Positions 35,168 to 45,541 of a DNA stretch of 64,000 bases are shown here, one piece after another. Source of the stretch: Sistotremastrum niveocremeum HHB9708 (lineage: Eukaryota; Basidiomycota; Agaricomycetes; Sistotremastrales; Sistotremastraceae); contig KV419414.1 of NCBI GenBank assembly GCA_001630475.1, positions 1-64,000 of the forward strand. The letters are read 5' to 3'. The position numbers and the translations under genes are program-made. Under the pieces are notes generated by a model. That model saw only the letters and a program-made list of their open reading frames with translations, did not search any database and was not told the DNA's origin. Within the stretch, counting starts at the first letter, position 1. The number at the start of each line of letters is the position of its first letter.

Positions 35168-37230
35168 TAGTGTTCCGAAGTCCGGTCAGGGCAACCGGAG
35201 GCGACCGGCAACCGTGACCGGACCGGGGTCGGTTGCGACCGGACCCGTGGTTGCGGTCAGACCACATTTCTTGCAGTCGCGGTCGTCGGTCAGTTGGGTT
35301 CTCAAAATTTTGAGCAACCGGTCGTGACCGGTCATGACCGGTCACGACCGCAAACAGTATATGACATGGTATACCCGTACATTGAGGTGTATCTGAGAGA
35401 TGATATGTCGAGAGCAGGCCAGATCGAGAGATGATTTGAACGGGATTTGTTGGAGAGATTGGAGAGCTTCAACGTTTTGACGTTGTGATGAAATGTATAG
35501 ATCCCTAGCTATATAGATGGCTGGTCGAACAATGGTGATTAGTTTATGACTGATTCGAAAGAGATCGCAAAGACGCACCATCGATAACCGTTTCAAGACA
35601 CATAAAACCTCTTCACTGGATCGCTCAGAGCTACAGTACACTGTCCTATCTCTTATTTTCCAAATTTGCAGCCAGGGCTTTCATGTCTCCGTGCAAACGA
35701 TCACGGACAGCCACAATCTGAAATCAAATTGACAAATATCGACCGCTGGCGATGGTGAAACTAGCCAAGAAAATCATTAATTCGGCGAGAGCGACACAAC
35801 GGATACGGGAGTGTAAAAGTTTGTTGGGATGTTGCACCGAGACGCGACATGCGAGTGGATGGAGCATGATTGAGACACGCTTGGAAAGCCAACGAAGACG
35901 CGATACTTCAGATGAACGAGACACAGCGGTGAATGACATGGAATCAGGTAAATTGTGAGACAGGGATGACTGAAAGAGAGGACGTTGAAAGCACCAGCAA
36001 CGAAGGTCGACGTCGACTCTTGACCGCGAGGAGGACGCGTCGGCGGAGTCTCAATCAAAGCAAGCCCTTCGTCGACGTACCTTGGATGAATTCGGAAGGC
36101 CTGCTCACTCTATCATTCCACCGTTTCCTTACTTTACCTCTTCTATCATTGCTCTCCTCTCTCCAAATCTCTTGTCAGTGTTGGCTCTTTCAAGTAAAAG
36201 ATATTTCGTACGAACGTTGGTGGAAAAAGGCTCAATTCGTGCATGTCGAAGCCTTGAAGGACATCATGTGTAAGTGTTCGTCTATCTAGGTCTCATTTGC
36301 TGTCCACTGAGGAATTTCTCTGAGCCTATATCATATTCTAAATCCCTTCTTCCCTCCGCCGTCTCAACGCCTCCGATGACTACAATCGTCGGGTCAAATT
36401 TCGCCTCCATCTTGCCCACTAGTTCAGCTCGCGCCGCTCCCTCGAATGCCAGTCATAGCCGATTTCGTTCAGTCTTCGATGCGACTTCGTGAAGCTAGTG
36501 TACCATCAGGTCTGCGAGTTTGAAGTGTTGATGTCATTTCGGAGGGCAAGTCGGAGGGTAGGGAGGAATCATATGTGTGCGAATAGAGGTCTGCTCGGAA
36601 CGAACTCACACTGTTGAGGTACGTGTACTGTCCTTATTTTTTTGGTTTCTTTGCTGAAAGCGTCTTCTCTCTGTCAAATCCGAGCTCAACATACTCGTTA
36701 CCGTCTGCAAGCAATCAGACATCGAGTGGTCGACACAGTTACACTCGCATGCCCAGTCTCATCACGCCCATCGTCTCCCCATCCTCTGTCCCTCGATAAC
36801 CATTGTCGTCGATCACTATTCTCCTCAACCCTCGTGCTGGCTCTTGTTCCAGATAATCAAAGGTACGAATGTTGGTACCCATCGTTGCGTCGTTCACTCA
36901 CATATAGGCTTCGCAAATCAAGTAATATTGATGGCATCCTCTCAAGTTGTGTCTGATACCTAGTAGTCAGTGGTATATAGACATGTATGATCGTAGTAGA
37001 GTTGTAATACAGCTGTTGATTATCCAAATGAAGAACAACCGGTCAGGCAACCGGTCAAGGAGGCAACCGGTCAGTAGACCGTAACCGGACCGGCAACCTG
37101 CGGTCATGACCGTAGACCGCGGTTGCAGTTGCCGGTCGGGCTTTTTGGGTGCGACCGGCAACCGATATCGGTCTCCGGTCGGCGCCTGCGGCGGGCCAGG
37201 GTCCGGTCGTAACCGGACCTCGAAACCCTA
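35168..37230. mobile_element. hAT-type element inserted in the LTR retrotransposon
   Basis: 2063 bp. Ends TAGTGTTCCGAAGTCCGGT and, inverted, TAGGGTTTCGAGGTCCGGT (16 of 19 alike), with the 8-bp duplication GACTTACG on both sides (35160-35167 and 37231-37238). Both give the hAT signature. Both subterminal regions are packed with GACCGG/CCGGTC and GCAACCGG units over about 180-200 bp. The interior has no recognisable transposase. A minus-strand piece near 35,660-35,730 (IVAVRDRLHGDMKAL...) after a TTTCAG acceptor hints at captured host exons. It is non-autonomous and belongs to the family of the 52,536-53,170 element. Confidence 0.85.
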
Positions 37231-37238
37231 GACTTACG

Positions 37239-40200
37239 GAATTGACTCCTGCCCACCTTCTATCGATCAGTCCGGCACTCCGTGTTTATTTGCAGAGTTA
37301 TGTCCGTACTCACCGAGTTGAAGCACCTAGGGCTGATGTCAATCATCTCGATCTTGTGGACCACGTAGACGGACGTGACAGCATTGTCTCTCAGGATTCA
37401 ATTTCACTTCGAGAAGTTGAAGTCCTCCTCAATCACACGACTCGGACAAAAGCCACCATCGACGACGGATGTTCTATTGTAACCGTCAGGGAAGATCTCT
37501 GGAGAAAAATGGAAGGTCCGCCTCTTCATTTGGAGTCAGTCATGAGCATGGAAACAGCGGATCAGTCTATCAACAAGACGATTGGTAAATTGAAAAACTT
37601 ACCTCTTCAGATTGGATCCATCACTTTCTATGTTCAAGCCCAAGTTGTCAGTAAATCACCAGTCCCTCTCTTACTTGGTATGCCTTTCTTTGCGCTTTCA
37701 GGCTGTAGCAAAGATTTTCATACTGACGGTGACATGACAATCACCATTACGAACCCCAATCCCCCTTACGAGACCATCGCAGTTCCCACCATTCCCAAAG
37801 ACCGTCAAGACCGACATCCAGAGCCAATTCTCTTTCAAGACACCACTCATTCCTCACCTTCGACTTCCATCTCTCATGCTCCGGGAGCATTGAAGAACCT
37901 CGCCTCACTTTCTTTAGAAGAACTCAGGCCATTTTTCCAACTTCGACAACCTTTCAAACCCTCAGAGAAATACGAACAACAGAAACCTGGTGTATACGTC
38001 ACAACAAAGTATAAACCAGTAGCCAAGAAAGTCAATCCAGTCCTGGGAATAATCCCCGATGACTTCAAGATTGTTCGACGATTTCCTGAAGATCCACTCC
38101 TTTCACTCCCACCCATTCCAAACCCCATTCCGACTTTCATTCCAGGAACTCGACTCACTCAAGAAAGATGGGACAAAATTGAAGAAGATCTCTTACGAAC
38201 TGGATTTCTCTGGCCAAACGAAATTCGTCTAGTGCAAGCAATTCTCCGAAATAATGAGAAAGGTATTGCATGGGATGATACAGAGAAAGGCCAATTTCGC
38301 GAGGATTATTTTGAACCTGTCAAGTTTCCAACAATTCCTCACATTCCATGGGTACAGAAGAACATGCGCATACCTCCAGGACTTCATGATCAATTGATTC
38401 AGGAACTTCAGCGCAAGATAGACATGGGAGTTCTTGAACCGTCAAATTCTTCATATAGGTCCCGTTGGTTTGTTGTTCCTAAGAAAGACGGTAACCCTCG
38501 AATTGTTTGGAATTTGGAACCACTGAACGCCGTAACCATCAGAGATGCAGGAGTCCCACCAATCATAGACGAAGTAATAGAAGCATGTGCAGGTCGTACG
38601 TGCTATACTCTTGCTGACATCTATATAGGTTACGATCATCGGTTGATTCATCCCGATTATCGTGATCTCACCACCGTTCAGACACCACTAGGACCCTTTC
38701 GACTTACGACTCTACCTATGGGCTACACCAACTCCGTCACCATATTTCATCAAGATATTGTTTTTATCTTACAGGATGAAATCCCTCAAGTTGCCCAACC
38801 GTTCATTGACGACATCACTGTCAAAGGTCCAAAGTCGCATTATTTCCTTCCAGACGGTTCATATGAAATTTCCAGTACTCATCCAGGAGTTAGGAGATTT
38901 ATCTATGAGCATTTAGAAGACGTCAATCGCATCCTCCACCGACTTCAGCATGCCGGAGCCACAGTTGCCGCCAAGAAGCTTATAATTTGCGTACCTGAAA
39001 TATCTATTTTAGGACACACTTGTAATGCTTATGGAAGACGTGCAGATGATTCCCATGTCAAGAAAATAATCGACTGGCCTATCTGTCAAACTGTCACAGC
39101 CATTCGAGGTTTTCTAGGAACAATGGGACTCATTCGCATTTTTGTCAAGGATTTTGCGAAACGAGCAGCTCCTCTCTCTCAGTTGACTAGAAAGGATGTA
39201 CCTTTCAATTGGGGACCTGAACAGCAAGCTTCCTTTGACGATCTCAAAATGGCAGCAACATCAGCACCCGCACTCAAGCCCATCGATTACGCCTCCAACA
39301 GAGAAGTTATTCTTGCCGTTGATTCTTCTGTCATTGCTGTCGGATTTATTCTGATGCAAGTAGACGAGAATGGAAAACGTCACCCAGCAAGATATGGATC
39401 TGTTACATGGAATCAAACCATCAGCCGGTATTCTCAAGCAAAACTGGAACTATACGGACTTTGCGTTGCACTCAAGGAACTCAGAGTTTGGTTAGCAGGT
39501 ATCAATCATTTCATTGTGGAAGTTGACGCATCATACATCAAGGGAATGCTCAATAACCCTGATGAAGTACCTTCAATGACCTTGAACCGCTGGATTTCAT
39601 ATATTCAGCTTTTCAACTTTGAGATCCGACATGTTCCTGCAGACCGACACAAAGCCGTAGATGGACTTTCAAGACGATTACCAGCCCCAGGAGAACAAGA
39701 GAACGACCCAGAAGAGCTTGATGAGATCATCGACAAGAAGTTAGAAGTTTTTATGTTGTCTCAACCATCCCTTTCCCTTAACGACAAAATCGACACTCCC
39801 CATTCTCACGAGAACTACGTCAATACTCCTTCCAATCATCCTCCAGACGCACCACCTCAGACAAAGGAATATGAGCTGAAAGATCAAGACGTTGAGATAA
39901 TCCATCAGTATCTTGCGACTCTCACGCTTCCACCGGACTTAGCCGACGCCACTCGAAAACGAGTTCTGAGACTCACTCCTCGTTTCTTCCTCTCAAATGA
40001 CAAACTCTATCGAAGACAAGAAGATGGAAAGCATCAAGTTGTCATTTCCTACCCGGACAGACTCAGAATCATGCGACTAGCTCATGACGAACTCGGACAT
40101 AGAGGTTTTTACCCAATTCGTCGTTTGTTAGCTGACAGATTCTGGTGGCCTTCTATGGTTGTAGACCTCAAGTGGTACCTTCAAACATGCGATGAATGTC

Positions 40201-41198
40201 AAAAGCGCAATACCCTTCGACTCCACATCCCTCCGACAGTCCCAATACCCGCTTCTTTATTTTCCCGCGCTCACATGGACACGATGTACATGAATAAGGC
40301 AGGAAAATTCAGGTACATAGCCCACGCTAGGTGTTCACTCACAGCATGGCCAGAAGCGAGGGCTCTACAACGTGAAACAGGTACAACACTCGGCAAGTTT
40401 ATTTTTGAAGACATTTTGTGCAGATGGGGCTCGCTCTCGGAAATAGTGACCGATAATGGTACGCCATGGATATCAGCGCTTGATTATCTATCTAAGACGT
40501 ATCACATCAATCACATCCGGATCTCGCCATACAATTCACAAGCTCAGGGAATTGTAGAACGCCAGCATCGCACAATCCGAGAAGCGCTTGTCAAGACCTG
40601 TGCCGGAGACCTCTCAAAATGGTATAGAATATTGCCGTACGTCATTTGGGCTGATCGAGTGACCATTAGGAAATCTACTGGTTATTCTCCATACTACATG
40701 GCCCATGGCGTTGAGCCTATTCTACCTTTCGACATCTCAGAAGCCACCTACCTCGCCCCTTCCCTCTTCGACCTCGTTTCAACTGCCGACCTCATCTCCA
40801 TTCGTGCCCGCCAACTTGAAAAACGTCCAGCAGATCTAGATCGTATGAAAGATCTCATCCTGAAGAGCCGAAAGCAGTCCTCGGATCAATTCGCAAAGGA
40901 ATTCGCTTTCTCCATAAAGGACTACGACTTCAAGCCAGGGCGTCTAGTTCTTGTTAGGAATTCCGGTGCTGAAACAGATCTAGGTCGAAAATGGAAGCCT
41001 CGTTATCTTGGACCATACGTCGTCATCGCTAGGCACAGCGGAGGATCTTACACGCTTGCTGAATTAGATGGGACTATCTCTAAGTTACGGTTCGCTGCTA
41101 AGCGAATTATTCCTTACTTTCTCAGGACTTCAGCAATCTTTCCAGAACCCAACTCCCAAATTTCAGATGCTTCTCTCGAGCAGGAGCTCGATTCCTAA
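37239..41198 (+). CDS. LTR element pol region
   Basis: A retropepsin-like region comes first, then reverse transcriptase (LTTLPMGYTNS and FIDDITVK around 38,700-38,820), RNase H (about 39,310-39,680), an integrase zinc-binding region (about 40,080-40,210), the integrase core (HMDTMYM, VTDNGTPW, VERQHRTIREAL) and a C-terminal SH3-like end (WKPRYLGPYVV). The order RT, RNase H, integrase is that of Ty3 elements. Fossil element part. Confidence 0.88.
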   Translation, partial: ELTPAHLLSISPALRVYLQSYVRTHRVEAPRADVNHLDLVDHVDGRDSIVSQDSISLREVEVLLNHTTRTKATIDDGCSIVTVREDLWRKMEGPPLHLESVMSMETADQSINKTIGKLKNLPLQIGSITFYVQAQVVSKSPVPLLLGMPFFALSGCSKDFHTDGDMTITITNPNPPYETIAVPTIPKDRQDRHPEPILFQDTTHSSPSTSISHAPGALKNLASLSLEELRPFFQLRQPFKPSEKYEQQKPGVYVTTKYKPVAKKVNPVLGIIPDDFKIVRRFPEDPLLSLPPIPNPIPTFIPGTRLTQERWDKIEEDLLRTGFLWPNEIRLVQAILRNNEKGIAWDDTEKGQFREDYFEPVKFPTIPHIPWVQKNMRIPPGLHDQLIQELQRKIDMGVLEPSNSSYRSRWFVVPKKDGNPRIVWNLEPLNAVTIRDAGVPPIIDEVIEACAGRTCYTLADIYIGYDHRLIHPDYRDLTTVQTPLGPFRLTTLPMGYTNSVTIFHQDIVFILQDEIPQVAQPFIDDITVKGPKSHYFLPDGSYEISSTHPGVRRFIYEHLEDVNRILHRLQHAGATVAAKKLIICVPEISILGHTCNAYGRRADDSHVKKIIDWPICQTVTAIRGFLGTMGLIRIFVKDFAKRAAPLSQLTRKDVPFNWGPEQQASFDDLKMAATSAPALKPIDYASNREVILAVDSSVIAVGFILMQVDENGKRHPARYGSVTWNQTISRYSQAKLELYGLCVALKELRVWLAGINHFIVEVDASYIKGMLNNPDEVPSMTLNRWISYIQLFNFEIRHVPADRHKAVDGLSRRLPAPGEQENDPEELDEIIDKKLEVFMLSQPSLSLNDKIDTPHSHENYVNTPSNHPPDAPPQTKEYELKDQDVEIIHQYLATLTLPPDLADATRKRVLRLTPRFFLSNDKLYRRQEDGKHQVVISYPDRLRIMRLAHDELGHRGFYPIRRLLADRFWWPSMVVDLKWYLQTCDECQKRNTLRLHIPPTVPIPASLFSRAHMDTMYMNKAGKFRYIAHARCSLTAWPEARALQRETGTTLGKFIFEDILCRWGSLSEIVTDNGTPWISALDYLSKTYHINHIRISPYNSQAQGIVERQHRTIREALVKTCAGDLSKWYRILPYVIWADRVTIRKSTGYSPYYMAHGVEPILPFDISEATYLAPSLFDLVSTADLISIRARQLEKRPADLDRMKDLILKSRKQSSDQFAKEFAFSIKDYDFKPGRLVLVRNSGAETDLGRKWKPRYLGPYVVIARHSGGSYTLAELDGTISKLRFAAKRIIPYFLRTSAIFPEPNSQISDASLEQELDS

Positions 41199-41574
41199 GT
41201 CCCCGGGAGAGGTGCCTGAATTTTCGTCATCATTTTTGCCATCATCGCCATCATTCCTTTTCGAACCGACTCATTAATTTCAAGCGCCCAGTCATATGCT
41301 TCTCCCGATCATCAAAACCTTAAACCACTATCTTTTGGACTTCTCAGCTTCTTTGCTTCGCTTCAATAGCCTTTTTGGATACTTCCTCCTTTCAGAAAAT
41401 CAAAAAACCTTTTAAAAACTCTCAATTTTATTCCACAGACTTCATCCCCCCTCATTTCCTTGCCTCCTCGCATCTCTCACTTCGCACAACACCTATCTAT
41501 CAGATCCCAAAGGTGGAAATTGTTGTGATCGGTGCCTGGATTTCTTATCTCATTTTTTTTTTCCATTTTTAGCA

Positions 41575-42624
41575 ATGAATTCCTCCCCCCTTCCTTCCTA
41601 TCACTCTTTCCTCTTCTCGAAGAAGCACGGCAACCCTCGACGTCCTCTCACCACCAAGCATGGGCTTGCCTACCTCCGAAACTGGGCAGAACGAGTCCGC
41701 CGCCACCGCATCCTATCATACCGAGACGCCGTCGGTGTCTTCAGCGAAATCCTTTACATCGGTTCTTACCTCAACCGTCGCTGCGACATTACCCTCTCCT
41801 TCATCTCGAAGATATTCCTCAAAGCTCTAGGCAACAAGAAGACCAAGTTCCTTAGGAACTGGGGTCAGCTCGAGTTTCAGGAAGGCTGGACCGGCATCTT
41901 GGCTCAGCAGAAAGTGTTCGAAGCGCTCAGGCACGCATTTCCGTACTTGTCTCTTGATAAGCATGGTCCTGCGAATGTTGAGTACACCATGCCCATGCCC
42001 TCCGATCTCACCTTTCAGCAAGTTATTGGCATCAAGAACTTCGCCAATGACTTGTACATCCGACTCAACTCCTTCAACCAACTCCCTCGACGCACCCTCA
42101 TAGCCGACATGCGTTGGGAGATCTGCGAGTTTGCCGAGCAGCACCGAGGCGCCGAAGATATCGGTTCTATGGTACCGGCTGATCCTAATCTCGATCGCCC
42201 TTATCAAGACGAAGACCAAGTCCCTCCTTATCGACCCGACGACCACGATCATACTCCATCCTCATCCGACTCACCGGTCTCTCAGGGTCCTCCCTCCCTT
42301 ATTTCGATCTCGTCAACTTCGTCATCCTCGACTTCGTCGCTCTCCCTTCCTCCCAAACCATCCTTTCGTCGCACTGTGAAGAAACCGGTTGAGTTCCAGC
42401 CTAAGAAGCCACATCAGCCATGGCCTGGCTTTCCTATCGCTCCCCCTCCATTTTCACCTCGCCCACTTCCAGTTCCACCAACTCTTCACTCCTCCCATCT
42501 CTCCAAGTTCATCTCTCTTCCTCAGACGTCTCCTGCCGAAGAGCCCGAATGGCTTGTCCCAGTCAGAAATGGAGATCGTACCTCCTATATCCATTCCGCC
42601 TTCGTACGCCCTATTACGCCTTGA
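41575..42624 (+). CDS. Third open frame of the LTR element
   Basis: 349 codons between pol and the 3' LTR. The N-terminal half is well ordered and aromatic/basic (YLRNWAERVRRHRILSYRD). The C-terminal half is Ser/Pro-rich. No signal peptide or membrane segment is visible, so it is not envelope-like. The short sequence AAGTCCCCGGGAGA occurs both just after pol (41,197) and just before the 3' LTR (42,647). Function unknown. Confidence 0.6.
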   Translation: MNSSPLPSYHSFLFSKKHGNPRRPLTTKHGLAYLRNWAERVRRHRILSYRDAVGVFSEILYIGSYLNRRCDITLSFISKIFLKALGNKKTKFLRNWGQLEFQEGWTGILAQQKVFEALRHAFPYLSLDKHGPANVEYTMPMPSDLTFQQVIGIKNFANDLYIRLNSFNQLPRRTLIADMRWEICEFAEQHRGAEDIGSMVPADPNLDRPYQDEDQVPPYRPDDHDHTPSSSDSPVSQGPPSLISISSTSSSSTSSLSLPPKPSFRRTVKKPVEFQPKKPHQPWPGFPIAPPPFSPRPLPVPPTLHSSHLSKFISLPQTSPAEEPEWLVPVRNGDRTSYIHSAFVRPITP

Positions 42625-42659
42625 GTGATCGGGGACGATCAATTCAAGTCCCCGGGAGA

Positions 42660-43319
42660 TGTAGAGTCCCCAGAATAAATTTCGTTTTATCTTTTCTTTT
42701 TCTATTTATTTCTGCTTATCATTTCGACTTCAGACCATTATCAAGACCCCGTAGATATTTATTTTCGGCTTTCTATTTATTTTCCTGACTCATAGAGCGA
42801 GCTTGCGCGTCGAACAGCCACTTCCGAAGACGCGTAAGCGCCCGCAGCCTCTTTCGTCGTAAGCCTTGTTTCTCATTGGTTTCTTATTTATTTCTCTTCA
42901 TTTTTCGACTGTGCCGTAGTTACTGCGTTCAACTGTGCATTCCGAGACTCCCAGTATTTATAGAGCCGCCATTTGTACTAGATAAAAAAGCTTTAGAGAG
43001 AATACAAGACGTGCTCTCAAAGACAGAAAGTGTGATCTATTAAGCCAGAGTGCTTCTTGGATTACAATCTTACGACTATTAGTATCATTTACGACCTCCA
43101 GCACCGTAGCCCAACACCTCCTCCTTCGATTCCGACTCCCTCTTACCTTTCGACCTCGCTTCCGAACTCCGATCCGAATCTCAACGTGATCACGTTCATT
43201 TCGTGAACTCGTTGCACTTTCACTTCCTCGACCTCTCAGTCTCTCGTTTACGTTCCCTCAAGCGTATATTAGTCTTCGCAACTGCTATCTACGGCCATTA
43301 GTAAGTTGTGAACTCTATA
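42660..43319 (+). repeat. 3' LTR
   Basis: 660 bp, near-identical to 32394-33053. It is followed by CTAT, the second copy of the target duplication. Confidence 0.9.
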
Positions 43320-43706
43320 CTATCGGAATATGTATGCTGAACAGGCTTCTCGACGAAAATCTCGCAGTGACTGTTCTGGCGTTGCTAAAAGAAGTCATCA
43401 ATCACCGTCGTTCTTTACCACTGGAGAAAAAGAGGACATACGGTTTCAAAGAACATAGGCATGCTGGCACTGAGTGAATAGCTCGGAGGACCTCTTCTCG
43501 ACGATTGACCTGTCCAACTTCAACCCACGAATATATCCAGCTCTTATATCCAACAAAGACGCCCGCCTTGACTCGGAATTATATAATTCCCACACACATC
43601 GGCAAAACCCCCCTCGTCCTCCGAAATGAAATGTCAACACTGGTCCCATCTCACTGAGGCTCAACCGTCCGCCGACACCCTGTCCAATGACCATAGTCGG
43701 TTCCAT
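43320..43706 (-). pseudogene. 5' part of the host gene split by the LTR element
   Basis: Minus-strand coding-looking segments start at the ATG at 43706 (MEPTMVIGQGVGGRLSLSEM). They then read VFVGYKSWIYSWVEVGQVNR near 43,560-43,500 and EIFVEKPVQHTYSDR ending at the LTR edge. Short introns with GT/AG ends are likely between them, but I could not fix the boundaries. The last segment is in the frame that the 32,082-32,393 piece needs, with only the LTR element and the CTAT duplication between. Product unknown. Confidence 0.45.
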
Positions 43707-44302
43707 CTGGGCCCATTACAACGCCGCATCAGCCAGCAATTTTAAGCGCCCAGAGCATCGGAATCAACTTTCTGGCTCCATCGACCTCCAATGCTCCTCG
43801 GACCCTTGACCCTATCGCTTGACCACGTTGATCCGGCGAGGCAATGGTATCAGATCACCACGAGACATTACTTCATCAAACACCAATCATTTGAACGCCG
43901 TTCATTTCTGAGACCCCTAAAGATCTCGAACCGCAGCACGTCGGACAACAACTCATAACCTTACGGACCTCCCTCATTTGACTGTGCTACTGTCTGACGA
44001 CTATGGGCTCAGGTGTAGCAGGCAACTCTTTCGACTGGATAAGATATCGCCAATTTTGATGTTCAAGTTCTGGGAGGAATGGGGTGGCTGGAAGGCAACG
44101 TCGATTCAGCCGGCCAGTGTCTGTGAGTGAATCCGTCTTGGATGGGTGGGATACTTGTGTCGAAGCTTGAACCAAATCCAACGGCGAAAAATACAAGAAA
44201 GCGTATAATCATTTCGACTGCGCAGCGCACCGAGTGCAGTGAACGGTAGTCAGACTAGAGAGTGACTAACTGTCGACGACGACTCCTCCAATCCCGCAGC
44301 AC

Positions 44303-45541
44303 CTACTTCGATATCTTCAAAATCACAGGAACGACCCCTACAATCCATCAGCTCACTCTCAATCCGTTCAACAAAAGAAAAACGCACCTCCCGTCTGAAG
44401 TTGAACCGGCGGATGTCCAATAACCTTCAACATCGCTCTAATCGCTCCAGAATGCGACGTAATCGAAATAACTGACAAAAAGCCAATATCAATATGGACT
44501 GGGATGGACTTGCTCTGACAATAATGAAACTCACAAGTCGAATCCCACCCATCGAGAATAACTTCCTCGATTGCTTTCGACAATCTCGTCCTCAGTTCTT
44601 CCTCCGTCTCTCGATGATCCGGATCCCAAAGAATATCTTCTTCCGAGAACGGGTCCGGGAATTCGAAATTCGGAAATAAAGATCCAAGCTCGGTCCTCGA
44701 AATTCGTTTGTCACATGTATGAACGCCATGGTGTTCTCTCAAATTCTACATCCAGAAAATATTAGTCGTCAGCGAAGTCGAGTGAGGTGATGATCGGAAG
44801 ATTTACTTCGATGAATTTAGGACGGATATGAGGAGGGAGGAGTGAGTCAAAAGTGAGCTCAAGTGTTGACGCAGTCCGTCTCATCGGACTACAGTACCAT
44901 CGTTCTGGGGTATGCATTCCAGAAGCTACCGCAGCTTTCCAAGCTTCGTTCAAAGCTTTTGCTTGTGACTCGCCGACGGGAGTCAGCAGAGGATCCGCTA
45001 GTACATCCAACCAATCAATGCAAGCATAGGCAATTTGAGATTAAGATAACGTACGCCCCCATACGATCTCCCCATCTCCATTCACGCGTGCCAAAGGGCT
45101 TCAGAAGTCATTAGAACAATGGAAGCATACGACTCGACATGATTCCGAACATACCCGTTCCAAGTCTATCCAAAAAGCGGAGATTCGGACGCGCAGTTCA
45201 TCTGGATATGTCATAGATTCTCTCACCTCAGGTCCGTACTTATTAATGCCGACGTTATCTAATTTTCATACCCATATCAGCTGTCATCCAAGCCATCAAG
45301 ATCAGAAGTACTCACGATATCCTTCACCATGCCGAGCAATCCAAAGTAACTTGACCCTCTGATCCTCACCGCACTGTCCTTTCAGCTCCTCAAATCTCCC
45401 CCGGAAGTCAAACCAAGCCTCGTGTGATTCAGCAGGACGAATCAAGAGAGGATCATTGACATTAGAGCTGGTAGAAGAAGCTTGCGAGTCAAAGAATGAG
45501 GGTACAGATAGACCATGTACGACTTCGTAGGACAAGCTCAT
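44303..45541 (-). CDS. Histidine phosphatase (phosphoglycerate mutase-like) family protein
   Basis: Eight exons: 45541-45316, 45258-45227, 45165-45155, 45098-45055, 44997-44807, 44745-44535, 44471-44388 and 44337-44303. All are GT/AG and frame-consistent, giving 277 aa. The phosphohistidine motif RHGEGYHN starts at residue 70 and is split by the first intron. DPLLTPVGESQA and CSPMRRTAST follow the family pattern, and the second catalytic His is in TSHSGAIRA at about residue 245. The length suits a single-domain member of the PMU1-like fungal group. These enzymes are cytosolic phosphatases of broad or unknown substrate. Exon 3 is only 11 nt. The start at 45541 is the first ATG of the open frame. 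Confidence 0.85.

Larger units (their letters stand above)
32394..43319 (+). mobile_element. Ty3-type (Metaviridae) LTR retrotransposon
   Basis: 10.9 kb between two LTRs of 660 bp (32394-33053 and 42660-43319). Both begin TG and end ...CTCTATA and look nearly identical: I noticed one mismatch by eye. Flanks carry the target duplication CTAT (32390-32393 and 43320-43323). Parts in order are a gag region, a pol region (protease, reverse transcriptase, RNase H, integrase, in the Ty3 order) and a third open frame before the 3' LTR. A 2.06 kb hAT-type element is inserted between gag and pol, so this copy is broken at least once. The near-identical LTRs suggest a young insertion. It lies within an exon of a host gene. 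Confidence 0.92.

Noticed and set aside
37876-37890. ATGCTCCGGGAGCAT, similar to the left-block palindrome
   Set aside because: It lies within retroelement coding sequence (His-Ala-Pro-Gly-Ala), is isolated and lacks the extended arms, so it is probably coincidence.
41575-42624. Envelope gene in the LTR element
   Set aside because: No signal peptide, membrane segment or Cys pattern; kept only as an unnamed third open frame.
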